From an uncultured Veillonella sp. (lineage in GTDB: Bacteria; Bacillota; Negativicutes; Veillonellales; Veillonellaceae), in NCBI GenBank assembly GCA_902478055.1, contig CABSJL010000001.1, forward strand, positions 1-64,000: DNA of 64,000 nt, written 5' to 3'. The position numbers were made by a program, and so were the translations under genes. Under the pieces are notes generated by a model, which searched no databases, had not been told where the DNA came from, and was given only the letters and a program-made list of their open reading frames with translations. Shown here piece by piece: positions 42,831-51,950 of this stretch. Numbering within the stretch: position 1 is the stretch's first letter; each line of letters starts with the position of its first letter.

Positions 42831-44074
42831 AACAAATCATAGTCATTGGTGGTGGTGCGGCAGGTCTTATGGCGGCTGTTATAGCAGGTCGTGAAGGTGC
42901 TCGTGTCATATTACTTGAAAAAATGAATATGGTTGGTAAGAAGATGGGGATTACCGGTAAAGGTCGATGTAATATTACAAATAATGCAGATATGACTGAG
43001 TTCATTAAAAATACGCCAGGTAATGGCAAGTTCCTCTACGGTGCTTATGAACGTTTTAGTAATGAAGACTTGCTTGAACTATTACATAGTTGGGGTTTGA
43101 AAACTAAGGTAGAACGTGGTGGTCGCGTATTCCCTGAATCTGATTCCGCTCTAGAAGTACGCAATACATTCATGAAAATCTTGAAAAAGTATAATGTTCA
43201 AGTTCATTTAAATGAACCTGTTACATCTATTACTGTAAAAGATGATCGAGTAGTGGGTGTTACAACAGATAAAGAACAATATGCTTGTGATGCTGCTATC
43301 ATCTGTACTGGGGGTGCTTCTTATCCTTTAACAGGTTCGACTGGTGATGGATATACTTTAGCTAAGAAAATAGGGCATACCATTACGGATATTAGACCAT
43401 CGTTGGTGCCAATTGTAACTGAGGAATCATGGGTGAAGGATATTATGGGGCTTAGCCTTCGTAATGTTGAGGTATCCGTTATTTCTAAAAATAAGGTACA
43501 GGCCAAGCAATTCGGAGAAATGATGTTCACCCATTTCGGCCTTACAGGTCCTACCATCTTGTCGTTAAGTCATACGGTAGGCAAATTATTGCGTAAGAAA
43601 AATCCTCAAATTACTATTGAAATAAATCTTAAGCCTGCATTAACTGCAGAAGTATTAGATAAGCGATTACAAAAAGATTTTGATTTATATTCTAAGAAAC
43701 AATTGGCTAATGGAATGAAGGATTTACTGCCGGTAAATCTTATTCCTATTGTTATAAAGCTTGCTGAATTAGATCCAAGCAAACCAATTAATCAAATCAC
43801 AAAAGAAGAACGTTTGCGTTTATGTCATGTATTACAGCATATGACATTAACCGTTAAAGAATTGCGTCCGGTGGCAGAAGCCATTGTGACAGCAGGGGGA
43901 ATCTCGTTAAAAGAATTTAGTCCAAAAACAATGGAATCTAAATTAGTTAAAGGTTTATATGGCGCCGGTGAGGTTTTGGATATTGATGCCTTTACGGGTG
44001 GCTATAATTTACAAGCAGCTTTTTCTACTGGTTATGTAGCGGCTATGCATGCTGTACATGGTGATGAAGAATAG
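42827..44074 (+). CDS. NAD(P)/FAD-dependent oxidoreductase (HI0933/YhiN type)
   Basis: A 415-residue flavoprotein. The Rossmann motif GGGAAGLMAAV (residues about 8-18), GKGRCNITN and the C-terminal TGGYNLQAAFSTGYVAG-like FAD block identify the HI0933/YhiN family (also called BaiN/RdsA). The natural substrate in this organism is unknown. Overlaps the rlu gene by 4 bp and precedes cmk by 8 bp. Confidence 0.88.
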   Translation: MKQIIVIGGGAAGLMAAVIAGREGARVILLEKMNMVGKKMGITGKGRCNITNNADMTEFIKNTPGNGKFLYGAYERFSNEDLLELLHSWGLKTKVERGGRVFPESDSALEVRNTFMKILKKYNVQVHLNEPVTSITVKDDRVVGVTTDKEQYACDAAIICTGGASYPLTGSTGDGYTLAKKIGHTITDIRPSLVPIVTEESWVKDIMGLSLRNVEVSVISKNKVQAKQFGEMMFTHFGLTGPTILSLSHTVGKLLRKKNPQITIEINLKPALTAEVLDKRLQKDFDLYSKKQLANGMKDLLPVNLIPIVIKLAELDPSKPINQITKEERLRLCHVLQHMTLTVKELRPVAEAIVTAGGISLKEFSPKTMESKLVKGLYGAGEVLDIDAFTGGYNLQAAFSTGYVAAMHAVHGDEE

Positions 44075-44082
44075 AGGTTATT

Positions 44083-44757
44083 ATGAATACTAAAAAAATT
44101 GCCATTGCTATTGATGGTCCTGCAGGGGCTGGTAAAAGTAGTATTTCAAAAGTCGTGGCTAATAAATTAGGTTATTTATATATTGATACAGGTGCTATGT
44201 ATCGAGGTGTTACATGGGCTGTTCTTGATAGTCATGTAGATGTTAACAATCAAAAGGAGGTTGAGGCTTTACTCCCTTCATTAGATTTAACACTAGAGCC
44301 TACGGCAAGTGCTTGTAAAGTGTATGTAAAAGGTCAGGATGTAACTGATTTAATTCGACAACAACAAATCAATGAAAATGTATCAACCATTGCTTCTTAT
44401 AAAGGAGTACGTGAATACTTAGTTGAACGTCAACAAGCAATGGCAGCTGTTGGTGGTGTTATTTTAGATGGTCGTGATATAGGTTCTGTTGTATTACCGA
44501 ATGCAGAATTGAAAATATATTTAACTGCTTCTGTAGATGCACGAGCTAAACGTAGATGGCTTGAAGTTCAAGGTACTTCTAATGAGCAACCATTAGAAGA
44601 CATTAAAAAGAACGTAGAAAGTCGCGATGAAATGGATAAAAATCGTGATGAATCTCCACTCGTATGTGTTGAGGATGCCATTGTTGTGGATTCTAGTAAT
44701 ATGACATTTGATGAAGCAGTGAAACATATATTGCATCTAGTACAGGAGCGAATCTAA
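44083..44757 (+). CDS. cmk: Cytidylate kinase
   Basis: Phosphorylates CMP and dCMP. Walker A GPAGAGKSS (about 13-21), DTGAMYRGVTWA, GRDIGSVVLPNA and the SRDEMDKNRDESPL lid-like block are present; 224 residues is normal. Followed by plsC after 1 bp. Confidence 0.96.
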   Translation: MNTKKIAIAIDGPAGAGKSSISKVVANKLGYLYIDTGAMYRGVTWAVLDSHVDVNNQKEVEALLPSLDLTLEPTASACKVYVKGQDVTDLIRQQQINENVSTIASYKGVREYLVERQQAMAAVGGVILDGRDIGSVVLPNAELKIYLTASVDARAKRRWLEVQGTSNEQPLEDIKKNVESRDEMDKNRDESPLVCVEDAIVVDSSNMTFDEAVKHILHLVQERI

Positions 44758-44758
44758 G

Positions 44759-45379
44759 ATGAATAAATTTTCTACATGGCTTTGGCGTACTGCTTTTTGG
44801 TTGCGTTATAAAGTCGGCTATGGATTAAAGGTATACGGTCGTGATAACTTCCCTATGGAAGGTCCCGTTATTGTTGTACCAAATCATTTGAGTAATAATG
44901 ATCCACCTATTTGTGGGTATGCATTACCAAGACATGTGCACTTTATGGCAAAGCAGGAGTTATTTGTAAATCCTATTTCTCGATTTTTCTGTACTTGGCT
45001 TGGTGCGTTTCCTCTAAACCGTGGAGCCATCGATAAGGTAGCTATACGTCATGCATTAGGTTTATTGAAAGATAATAAGGTGCTAGGTATATTTGCCGAA
45101 GGAAATCGACAAAAGAGTGGAAAACTTGGTAGATTCCATGACGGAGCCGCATCCATTGCGTTGCGTACAGGTATTGGCATTACACCAGTTGCGATTATTG
45201 GATCTCATAATATGAAGAAAAATCAAGTCGCATGTATTATTGGTAAACAAGTTCCTGTAAGTAAAGCAAAGCCTACACCGGAAGCAATAAAAGAAGTTAA
45301 TGATCGTGTGAAAGGTGAAATTCAACGCATGATAGATTCGTATCATGAAAATCGTATAGAGGAGACTTTATGGAAATAA
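44759..45379 (+). CDS. plsC: 1-acyl-sn-glycerol-3-phosphate acyltransferase
   Basis: Makes phosphatidic acid from lysophosphatidic acid at the membrane. The catalytic HX4D motif is HLSNND (about residues 41-46); GAFPLNRGAID and EGNRQKSGKLGRFHDGAA are the other acyltransferase blocks, the second reading EGNRQ where EGTRS is usual. Its last 10 bases overlap the ispH-S1 gene. plsY follows further downstream. Confidence 0.92.
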   Translation: MNKFSTWLWRTAFWLRYKVGYGLKVYGRDNFPMEGPVIVVPNHLSNNDPPICGYALPRHVHFMAKQELFVNPISRFFCTWLGAFPLNRGAIDKVAIRHALGLLKDNKVLGIFAEGNRQKSGKLGRFHDGAASIALRTGIGITPVAIIGSHNMKKNQVACIIGKQVPVSKAKPTPEAIKEVNDRVKGEIQRMIDSYHENRIEETLWK

Positions 45380-47268
45380 TTTTGGCTGAAAACCACGGCT
45401 TTTGCTATGGCGTAAAACGAGCTGTTGAAATGGCTGATGAGGCTGCCAATAGTGATGGTAAAAGTTATACATTAGGTCCTATCATTCACAATCCTCAAGT
45501 TGTAGGGCGCTTAGAAAGTAAAGGTGTAAGCCCCATTCAAGAGGTTGCTGATATCGATGAAGGAACTATGATTATTAGATCTCATGGTGTAGGTCCTGCC
45601 ATTTACGCTGAAGCCGAAGAAAAGGGCTTACATATTTTAGATGCTACATGTCCTCATGTAAAAAAAGCACAACAAGATGCTAAGTCTGTCATTGAAGATG
45701 GCATGACATTGGTGATTTTAGGCGAAAAAAACCATCCTGAGGTTAAAAGCATCAATTTATGGGCAAATAACAGAGGAATAATCATCGAAGATGAAGAATC
45801 CGCCGAAAAACTACAAATTGTGGAAAAAATGGGCGTTGTTGTACAAACTACCTTTTCACAATTCAAATTTAACAGTATAATAGAGATATTAGAGAAAAAA
45901 TCTAAGAATCTTAAGATTTTCAAAACGATATGCAATGCAACGCAAGAACGACAGAACTCTGCCGTTGACTTAGCACGTAATGTAGATCTTATGATAGTGA
46001 TAGGCGGTAAGAACAGCGGCAATACAAACCGATTGGCAGAGGTTTGTCGTGACGTTGGATGTACAACATATCACATTGAAACTTCTACTGAATTACAACT
46101 GGAATGGTTTAACCGAGTACAGACGGTAGGAGTTACAGCAGGAGCATCGACTCCCGACTGGATTATTAAGGAGGTCATTGAGACAATGAAAGATTTTGCA
46201 GAATTATTAGCAGCAGAAGGTCAAGAAGAATTTAAGAAAGGGAACGTTGTAGAAGGTACAGTAGTTCAAGTTGAAGATGAACGCGCATATGTATCTTTTG
46301 GCTACAAAACTGAAGCCATTTTGAACAGAACTGAAATTTCTTATCCAGCACCAGAATCTGCCAAAGATGTGTTGAAAAATGGTGATGAAATTAAAGCAGT
46401 TATCATGAACCACATCAAAGAAGATAATCCTATTTATCTTTCCATGACTCGTTTGGCTAAAGATGAAGATTGGCAATATGTTATCGAAGCACAAGAAAAA
46501 GATGAAGCTATCGTATGTAAAGGTATTGATGCTATCCCAGCAGGTTTGGTAGTAACAGTTAAATCCCTTCGTGGTTTCATTCCATTGTCCCAAGGTGATG
46601 TTCATTTCGTGAAATCCTTGGACAACTTGGTTGGTACAGAATTTGAAGCTAAAGTACTTGAAATCGATGAAAAGAAAAACCGTTTGGTTCTTTCCCGTCG
46701 TGCAGTATTGGAAGTAGAACGTCAAGCTAAATTAGCTGAAGCATTGAAAAACATCAACGTTGGCGACAACTATAAAGGTATCGTTCGTAAAATCATGCCT
46801 TATGGTGCTTTCGTAGATATCGGCGGTATTGAAGGTTTACTTCACATTTCCGACATTTCTTGGCAAAAAATCAAAAAAGTGGAAGATGTTCTTTCCGTTG
46901 GTCAAGAAATCGAAGTTAAATTACAATCCTTCGACGCTGAAAGCAACAAATTATCCTTGTCCTTAAAAGCTTTATCTAAGAGCCCATGGGACGTAGCTGA
47001 AGAAACATTGCACGTTGGCGATGTTATCAACGGTAAAGTTGTTCGTTTGGTAGCTTATGGTGCATTCGTAGCTGTTAACGACGACATCCAAGGTTTACTT
47101 CACATTTCTCAAATTACAAAACAACGTAATGCGAAAGTTGAAGATTACTTGAACCGTGGTCAAGAAGTTGAAGTTAAAATCATTTCTCTTAACAAAGATG
47201 AAAAGAAATTGGGCTTGGCTTTAACTGAATTGATGGAAGCAAAAGAAACTGCAGAAGACGCTGAATAA
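45370..47268 (+). CDS. ispH: IspH-ribosomal protein S1 fusion
   Basis: Residues 1-275 are 4-hydroxy-3-methylbut-2-enyl diphosphate reductase, the last step of the MEP isoprenoid pathway; the three Fe-S cysteines (C12, C94, C188) and E124 in NHPE are intact. Residues about 285-625 hold four S1 repeats (beginning with GNVVEGTVVQVEDERAYVSFGY), as in ribosomal protein S1, which binds mRNA. This fusion is known in clostridia and Negativicutes. Whether the S1 half acts on the ribosome is not established. A terminator follows. Confidence 0.93.
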   Translation: MEIILAENHGFCYGVKRAVEMADEAANSDGKSYTLGPIIHNPQVVGRLESKGVSPIQEVADIDEGTMIIRSHGVGPAIYAEAEEKGLHILDATCPHVKKAQQDAKSVIEDGMTLVILGEKNHPEVKSINLWANNRGIIIEDEESAEKLQIVEKMGVVVQTTFSQFKFNSIIEILEKKSKNLKIFKTICNATQERQNSAVDLARNVDLMIVIGGKNSGNTNRLAEVCRDVGCTTYHIETSTELQLEWFNRVQTVGVTAGASTPDWIIKEVIETMKDFAELLAAEGQEEFKKGNVVEGTVVQVEDERAYVSFGYKTEAILNRTEISYPAPESAKDVLKNGDEIKAVIMNHIKEDNPIYLSMTRLAKDEDWQYVIEAQEKDEAIVCKGIDAIPAGLVVTVKSLRGFIPLSQGDVHFVKSLDNLVGTEFEAKVLEIDEKKNRLVLSRRAVLEVERQAKLAEALKNINVGDNYKGIVRKIMPYGAFVDIGGIEGLLHISDISWQKIKKVEDVLSVGQEIEVKLQSFDAESNKLSLSLKALSKSPWDVAEETLHVGDVINGKVVRLVAYGAFVAVNDDIQGLLHISQITKQRNAKVEDYLNRGQEVEVKIISLNKDEKKLGLALTELMEAKETAEDAE

Positions 47269-47283
47269 TTCATTGTCTAATAT

Positions 47284-47318
47284 AAAGGCTAACCAAGGTT
47301 TCCTTGGTTAGCCTTTTT
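47284..47318 (+). terminator. Terminator after ispH-S1
   Basis: A 15-bp perfect stem (47284-47298 with 47302-47316, core GGCTAACCAAGG) with a 3-nt loop and five T. Confidence 0.94.
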
Positions 47319-47382
47319 GCGTACTATACGTAGAATATGATAAAATATAGTAATGTATTAGATTAGATAATGAGGTGAAACC

Positions 47383-48717
47383 ATGGCAAAACCATTAGTG
47401 GCCGTTGTAGGTCGTCCAAATGTAGGGAAATCTACACTTTTTAATGCCATTGTTAATAAACGGATCTCTATCGTTGAAGATATCCCTGGTGTAACAAGGG
47501 ATCGTATTTACTTTGACGCAGAGTGGTTAAATCGTGAATTTACAATGATCGATACTGGCGGTATCGAATTTATTACAGATAATAGTCATGTTATTCCTAA
47601 GATGATGCGATTACAAGCTGAATTGGCTATTGAAGAGGCAGATGTAATCTTATTTGTTGTAGATGGTAAACAAGGTATTGTACCTGCTGATGAAGAGGTT
47701 GCTAATATCTTACGTGCTAGCGGTAAACCTGTAGTATTAGTTGTTAACAAAATTGACAGTGTTAATCAGGAACCTAATATTTATGAATTCTACAATCTTG
47801 GCTTAGGCGATCCTATCGGTATCTCCGCTAAAAACTTAATGAATTTAGGTGACTTACTAGATGATACGGTTAAACATTTCCCTCCAGTTGGGACAAATGT
47901 TGATGACGAAGATACTATTCATGTCGCAGTTATTGGTCGTCCTAATGTAGGCAAATCTTCTTTAACTAATGCTTTATTGGGTCAAGACCGTGTAATTGTA
48001 TCTGATGTAGCGGGCACAACACGTGACTCTATCGATACATATTGGACTCATGGCGATCAAAAGTTTGTTCTTATCGATACAGCAGGCATGCGTCGTAAGT
48101 CTAAAATCGAAGAAGCTGTTGAACGATATAGTATTGTTCGTTCCTTGCGCTCTGTAGACCGTTCAGATATCGTCGTTCTTGTTCTTGATGCTCAAGATGG
48201 AGTTACAGAACAAGATAAGAAAATTGCTGGCTATGCTTATGAAGCCGGCAAGGGTGTAATTATTGTTGTTAATAAATGGGATCTTATTGAAAAAGATGAC
48301 AAAACAACATTGCGCTTTACTGAAGATATTTATGATGAATTAGGTTTCTTGCAATTTGCTCCAATTTTATTTGCTTCAGCACTTACAAAACAACGTATAC
48401 ACCGTTTAGCAGATATGCTTAAGTTTGTATCTGAACAACAATATCGTCGCGTGTCTACAGGTACATTAAATCAATTGTTACAAGATGCTCAAACAGTAAA
48501 TCCTGTACCTTCTCGTAATGGCAGAATTCCAAAAATTTACTATATGACGCAAGCTAGTGTTAAACCACCTACATTTATTTTGTTTGTAAATGAACCAGAG
48601 TTAATTCACTTCTCATATATGCGTTTCTTAGAAAATAGATTGCGTGAGTCTTTCGGTTTTGAAGGAACACCAATTCGTTTAGTATTGCGTGGTAAGAAAC
48701 GAGATGATGAAGACTAA
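47383..48717 (+). CDS. der: Ribosome-assembly GTPase Der (EngA)
   Basis: Double-GTPase protein of 444 residues needed for 50S assembly. The two G domains have GRPNVGKSTLFN (about 10-21) and GRPNVGKSSLTN (about 185-196), with DTGG and DTAG switch motifs and NKID/NKWD. A KH-like C-terminal domain covers about 355-440. The stop overlaps plsY by one base. Confidence 0.96.
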   Translation: MAKPLVAVVGRPNVGKSTLFNAIVNKRISIVEDIPGVTRDRIYFDAEWLNREFTMIDTGGIEFITDNSHVIPKMMRLQAELAIEEADVILFVVDGKQGIVPADEEVANILRASGKPVVLVVNKIDSVNQEPNIYEFYNLGLGDPIGISAKNLMNLGDLLDDTVKHFPPVGTNVDDEDTIHVAVIGRPNVGKSSLTNALLGQDRVIVSDVAGTTRDSIDTYWTHGDQKFVLIDTAGMRRKSKIEEAVERYSIVRSLRSVDRSDIVVLVLDAQDGVTEQDKKIAGYAYEAGKGVIIVVNKWDLIEKDDKTTLRFTEDIYDELGFLQFAPILFASALTKQRIHRLADMLKFVSEQQYRRVSTGTLNQLLQDAQTVNPVPSRNGRIPKIYYMTQASVKPPTFILFVNEPELIHFSYMRFLENRLRESFGFEGTPIRLVLRGKKRDDED

Positions 48718-49313
48718 TGGATATTATGATTATTGTATATGCTGTGTTGGTATACCTTATTGGTTCAATTCCTAGTGGCCTAATTATTGGCAAGACCTTC
48801 TTTAATACAGATGTACGTCAATACGGTTCTAAAAATATAGGTGCTACTAATACGTATCGCGTTATAGGTCTAAAAGCTGCATTACCAGTATTTCTCTGTG
48901 ATGCTTTAAAAGGGGCAGCTGGGGTTGTATTGTTGTCCTCTTATGGACCTATGTATATGATCTTAGGTGGTATCCTTGCTATGATGGGCCATAACTGGTC
49001 TATTTTCTTAGGCTTTAAAGGTGGTCGTGGGGTAGCTACAGGACTAGGAGTTCTAATTGCTTTATCACCTTTAGTGGCTTTGATTGCCTTCTTGGTATGG
49101 GGCGTGATTGTCTATTTTACTAAGCTCGTATCACTAGGATCTATTATAGCGGCAGCTTTAGTACCAATTTTGATGTACTTTACAGGAGAATCTTATTGGT
49201 TCGTAGGCTTTGGCGCTTTGGCAGCTTTATTTGTCATTGTTCGACATTGGGATAATATTAAACGTTTACTAGCAGGTAATGAGTTAAAAGTAGAACGTAT
49301 CAAAAAGGATTAA
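48717..49313 (+). CDS. plsY: Glycerol-3-phosphate acyltransferase PlsY
   Basis: Integral membrane enzyme (198 residues, about five helices) that transfers acyl groups from acyl phosphate to glycerol-3-phosphate. Motifs: SIPSGLIIGK, YGSKNIGATNTYRVIG, GHNWSIFLGFKGGRGVATGLG, all standard. Precedes gpsA, which supplies its substrate. Confidence 0.95.
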   Translation: MDIMIIVYAVLVYLIGSIPSGLIIGKTFFNTDVRQYGSKNIGATNTYRVIGLKAALPVFLCDALKGAAGVVLLSSYGPMYMILGGILAMMGHNWSIFLGFKGGRGVATGLGVLIALSPLVALIAFLVWGVIVYFTKLVSLGSIIAAALVPILMYFTGESYWFVGFGALAALFVIVRHWDNIKRLLAGNELKVERIKKD

Positions 49314-49316
49314 TCT

Positions 49317-50315
49317 ATGAATGTTGTTGTTGTCGGCTCTGGTAGCTGGGGTACTGCTCTTGCTATTAAATCCGTATTAGCTGGAAATACTACAACTTTA
49401 TATTGTCGACGCCCAGAATTTGCTAAACAATTAGCAGAAGATTTAGAGAATAAAGAGTACTTACCAGGTGTAACATTACCAAAGGAATTACTATATAGCT
49501 CAGATCTAGGTACTTGTATCAAAGCGGCTGATATCGTTCTCATGGTTACACCATCTATACATGTACGTACTAGCTTAGAGTCTCTTAAACCATATGCGCA
49601 TAAAGAACAATCTTATATACTTTGCTCAAAAGGTGTAGAACGTACTACTGGCAAGTTATTAACTACAGTTATGCGAGAGGTACTTGGTCCTGTGGGATGT
49701 CATCTCGCTGTTCTATCTGGTCCAAATCATGCTGAGGAAATTGGTCGTGATTTGCCTGCTGCCTCTGTATTGAGTACAGAAAATCTTGAAGTGGCCACCA
49801 TGTTACAGAAAACATTATGTAGTCAAAACTTTAGGATTTATGCAAATACAGATATTACCGGTGTTGAATTAGCTGGGGCTACGAAGAATATTATTGCTCT
49901 TGCCGCAGGGATCGTTGACGGCTTGAAGTTAGGTGATAACTGTAAAGCCTTACTCTTAACTCGTGGTTTGCATGAGATGACTCGCTTTGGTGTAGCCTTA
50001 GGGGCACAAAAGGAAACCTATGCTGGTCTTGCTGGTATGGGGGATTTGATTGCCACTTGTATGAGTCCTCATGGCCGTAATAGAGCAGCTGGTCAACAAT
50101 TAGCAGATGGAAAAACAATGGACTATATCATTAATCATACGAATATGGTTGTAGAAGGCTTCTTTGCTACGGACATTGTTTATAAGATGGCTTGTGAACA
50201 TCATATTGAAATGCCTATAACTAAGGCTTTATATGAAGTCTTATATGAAGAAAAATCTCCAGCTTTGGCATTAGCTGAATTGATGGGACGAGATATTAAA
50301 ATTGAAGTATCATAA
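49317..50315 (+). CDS. gpsA: Glycerol-3-phosphate dehydrogenase [NAD(P)+]
   Basis: Makes glycerol-3-phosphate for phospholipids (332 residues). Rossmann motif GSGSWGTALA (about 7-16), GPNHAEEIGRDLPAA, and the catalytic-domain helix with GATKNIIALAAGI and the conserved Lys are intact. Follows plsY by 3 bp; no terminator is seen before rsmD. Confidence 0.96.
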   Translation: MNVVVVGSGSWGTALAIKSVLAGNTTTLYCRRPEFAKQLAEDLENKEYLPGVTLPKELLYSSDLGTCIKAADIVLMVTPSIHVRTSLESLKPYAHKEQSYILCSKGVERTTGKLLTTVMREVLGPVGCHLAVLSGPNHAEEIGRDLPAASVLSTENLEVATMLQKTLCSQNFRIYANTDITGVELAGATKNIIALAAGIVDGLKLGDNCKALLLTRGLHEMTRFGVALGAQKETYAGLAGMGDLIATCMSPHGRNRAAGQQLADGKTMDYIINHTNMVVEGFFATDIVYKMACEHHIEMPITKALYEVLYEEKSPALALAELMGRDIKIEVS

Positions 50316-50382
50316 ATAAAAGATACTTTTAATTTGGTTATTTATATACTATAATTAATGAGTATAATCTTGTGAGGGTTGT

Positions 50383-50934
50383 ATGCGAATTATTGGCGGA
50401 ACTGCAAAGGGACATACTATAAAAGCACCTAAAGGGGTAGATACTAGACCTACACTTGATCGTGTTCGTGAAAGTGTGTTTAATGTATTATCTAATAGAG
50501 GTATATTTGGTACTCATGTATTAGATATATTTTCTGGTACAGGTGCAGTAGCTATTGAAGCCTTAAGTCGTGGTGCAGCACATGCAGTAGCGGTAGACTT
50601 TAAAACAGGAAAGTTGATTTTAGAGAATGCTAAACACTGTCATGTGGAAGATCGGTTAGAAATCATTCCGAGGAAACTTTCACAATTAAAAAACTATATG
50701 ATGGGACAACAGTTCGATTATATTTTTTCTGATCCACCATATGAAAATGGATTTATACAAGACACCATAGATTTGGTTGTGACCTATGATTTATTAAAGC
50801 CTGACGGTGTTTTATTATTAGAACACCATAAGGACGAGGCATTTTCCTTGCCTGAATCATGGGAATGTATAAAAGAACAGAAATTTGGTTATACGATGGT
50901 TTCCTATTTTGTAAACATAGCTGAAAGGAGCTAA
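50383..50934 (+). CDS. rsmD: 16S rRNA (guanine(966)-N2)-methyltransferase RsmD
   Basis: A 183-residue AdoMet-dependent methyltransferase. IIGGTAKG and TRPTLDRVRESVFNVL are family blocks, LDIFSGTGAVAIEALSRGA is the AdoMet site, and SDPPYE is the catalytic N/D-PPY motif. Followed 4 bp later by coaD, as in most Firmicutes. Confidence 0.95.
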   Translation: MRIIGGTAKGHTIKAPKGVDTRPTLDRVRESVFNVLSNRGIFGTHVLDIFSGTGAVAIEALSRGAAHAVAVDFKTGKLILENAKHCHVEDRLEIIPRKLSQLKNYMMGQQFDYIFSDPPYENGFIQDTIDLVVTYDLLKPDGVLLLEHHKDEAFSLPESWECIKEQKFGYTMVSYFVNIAERS

Positions 50935-50938
50935 ACCT

Positions 50939-51430
50939 GTGCGTATAGGTGTATGTCCGGGTAGTTTTGACCCAGTTACAAATGGACATGTTGATATTTT
51001 TGAACGCGGCAGTCGATTAGTTGATAAATTAATCATTGCTGTTAGCTCAAATCCGAATAAAAATTCCTTGTTTACCATGGAAGAACGGGTTGAGATGATT
51101 CGAAATTCTGTCAAACATATTCCTAATGTTGAAATTGATTGTACAGGTGGTCTACTTAACAAGTATGTTAAATCTAAGAATGCGACTATCATCATTCGAG
51201 GATTGCGAGCTTTAAGTGACTTTGAATATGAATTTCAACGTGCTTTGTTTGCAAAATATTTGGATGATGATATTGAAACTGTATTTATTATGACTAATAA
51301 TAAATACTCTTTCGTCAGCTCCACAGGTATTCGTGAACTTGCAAAATTTGGCGGTAAGCTAGATGGGTTAGTTCCGGATGATGTTAAGGAAAAACTTGAA
51401 GAACGCTTTAATACGGTCCATAATAAATAG
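50939..51430 (+). CDS. coaD: Phosphopantetheine adenylyltransferase
   Basis: Penultimate step of CoA synthesis (163 residues). GTG start with AGGAG upstream. CPGSFDPVTNGHVDIF holds the T/HxGH nucleotidyl-transfer site, and the SSTGIRELAKFGG C-terminal block is present. coaBC, encoding the preceding step, lies at 55.9 kb. Confidence 0.96.
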   Translation: MRIGVCPGSFDPVTNGHVDIFERGSRLVDKLIIAVSSNPNKNSLFTMEERVEMIRNSVKHIPNVEIDCTGGLLNKYVKSKNATIIIRGLRALSDFEYEFQRALFAKYLDDDIETVFIMTNNKYSFVSSTGIRELAKFGGKLDGLVPDDVKEKLEERFNTVHNK

Positions 51431-51441
51431 GGGTGAATTGT

Positions 51442-51909
51442 ATGAAAACAGAAAAATTATTAGAAGATTTAGAGGTTCTTATTGAATCTAGCAGCCGTAT
51501 TCCTATGACTACTAAACGTATGGTTGAGGAAGACGAAATTATGCGTATTATTGATTCTATTCAAGAGTCCTTACCATTGGAACTTGAAGAGTCTCGTCGT
51601 ATTGTAGCTGATAAAGATAAAGTATTAGCTGATGCTCAACGTCAAGCTGAAACTCTAATTGATCAAGCTAAAGACTACATTGCTAAATTAACTGCTGAAA
51701 GCGAACTTGTAAAACAAGCGCAAGAACAAGCAAATCAAATTATCAATGCAGCTAACCAATCCTCTGAAGAATTGAAATCTAGCTCTATTCAATATGCTGG
51801 TGATGTTCTTAAATATGTGGAAAACAACTTAGAGAAAACATTGGAAAGCTTACGTCAAAATCGTGAAAGTTTGAAACAAACTGAACAACGTACAGAAGAA
51901 AACCAATAA
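51442..51909 (+). CDS. Coiled-coil protein, function unknown
   Basis: A 155-residue, strongly charged protein, mostly helix. Residues about 50-110 form a coiled coil with Gln/Ala-rich repeats (ADAQRQAETLIDQAKDYIAKL), similar in style to the b subunit of F-type ATP synthase or DivIVA-like proteins, but there is no membrane helix. Start ATG 51442 has AGGGGTGA upstream; GTG 51433 would overlap that site. It lies 11 bp after coaD and is closed by a strong terminator. No function is proposed. Confidence 0.8.
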   Translation: MKTEKLLEDLEVLIESSSRIPMTTKRMVEEDEIMRIIDSIQESLPLELEESRRIVADKDKVLADAQRQAETLIDQAKDYIAKLTAESELVKQAQEQANQIINAANQSSEELKSSSIQYAGDVLKYVENNLEKTLESLRQNRESLKQTEQRTEENQ

Positions 51910-51916
51910 TATAAAT

Positions 51917-51950
51917 AAAAAGAAGCGAAGGGTTTCCTTCGCTTCTTTTT
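51917..51950. terminator. Bidirectional terminator between convergent genes
   Basis: A 15-bp perfect stem (51917-51931 with 51936-51950, core GAAGCGAAGG/CCTTCGCTTC) with a 4-nt loop. T runs follow on both strands. It directly abuts the rqcH stop. Confidence 0.93.
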
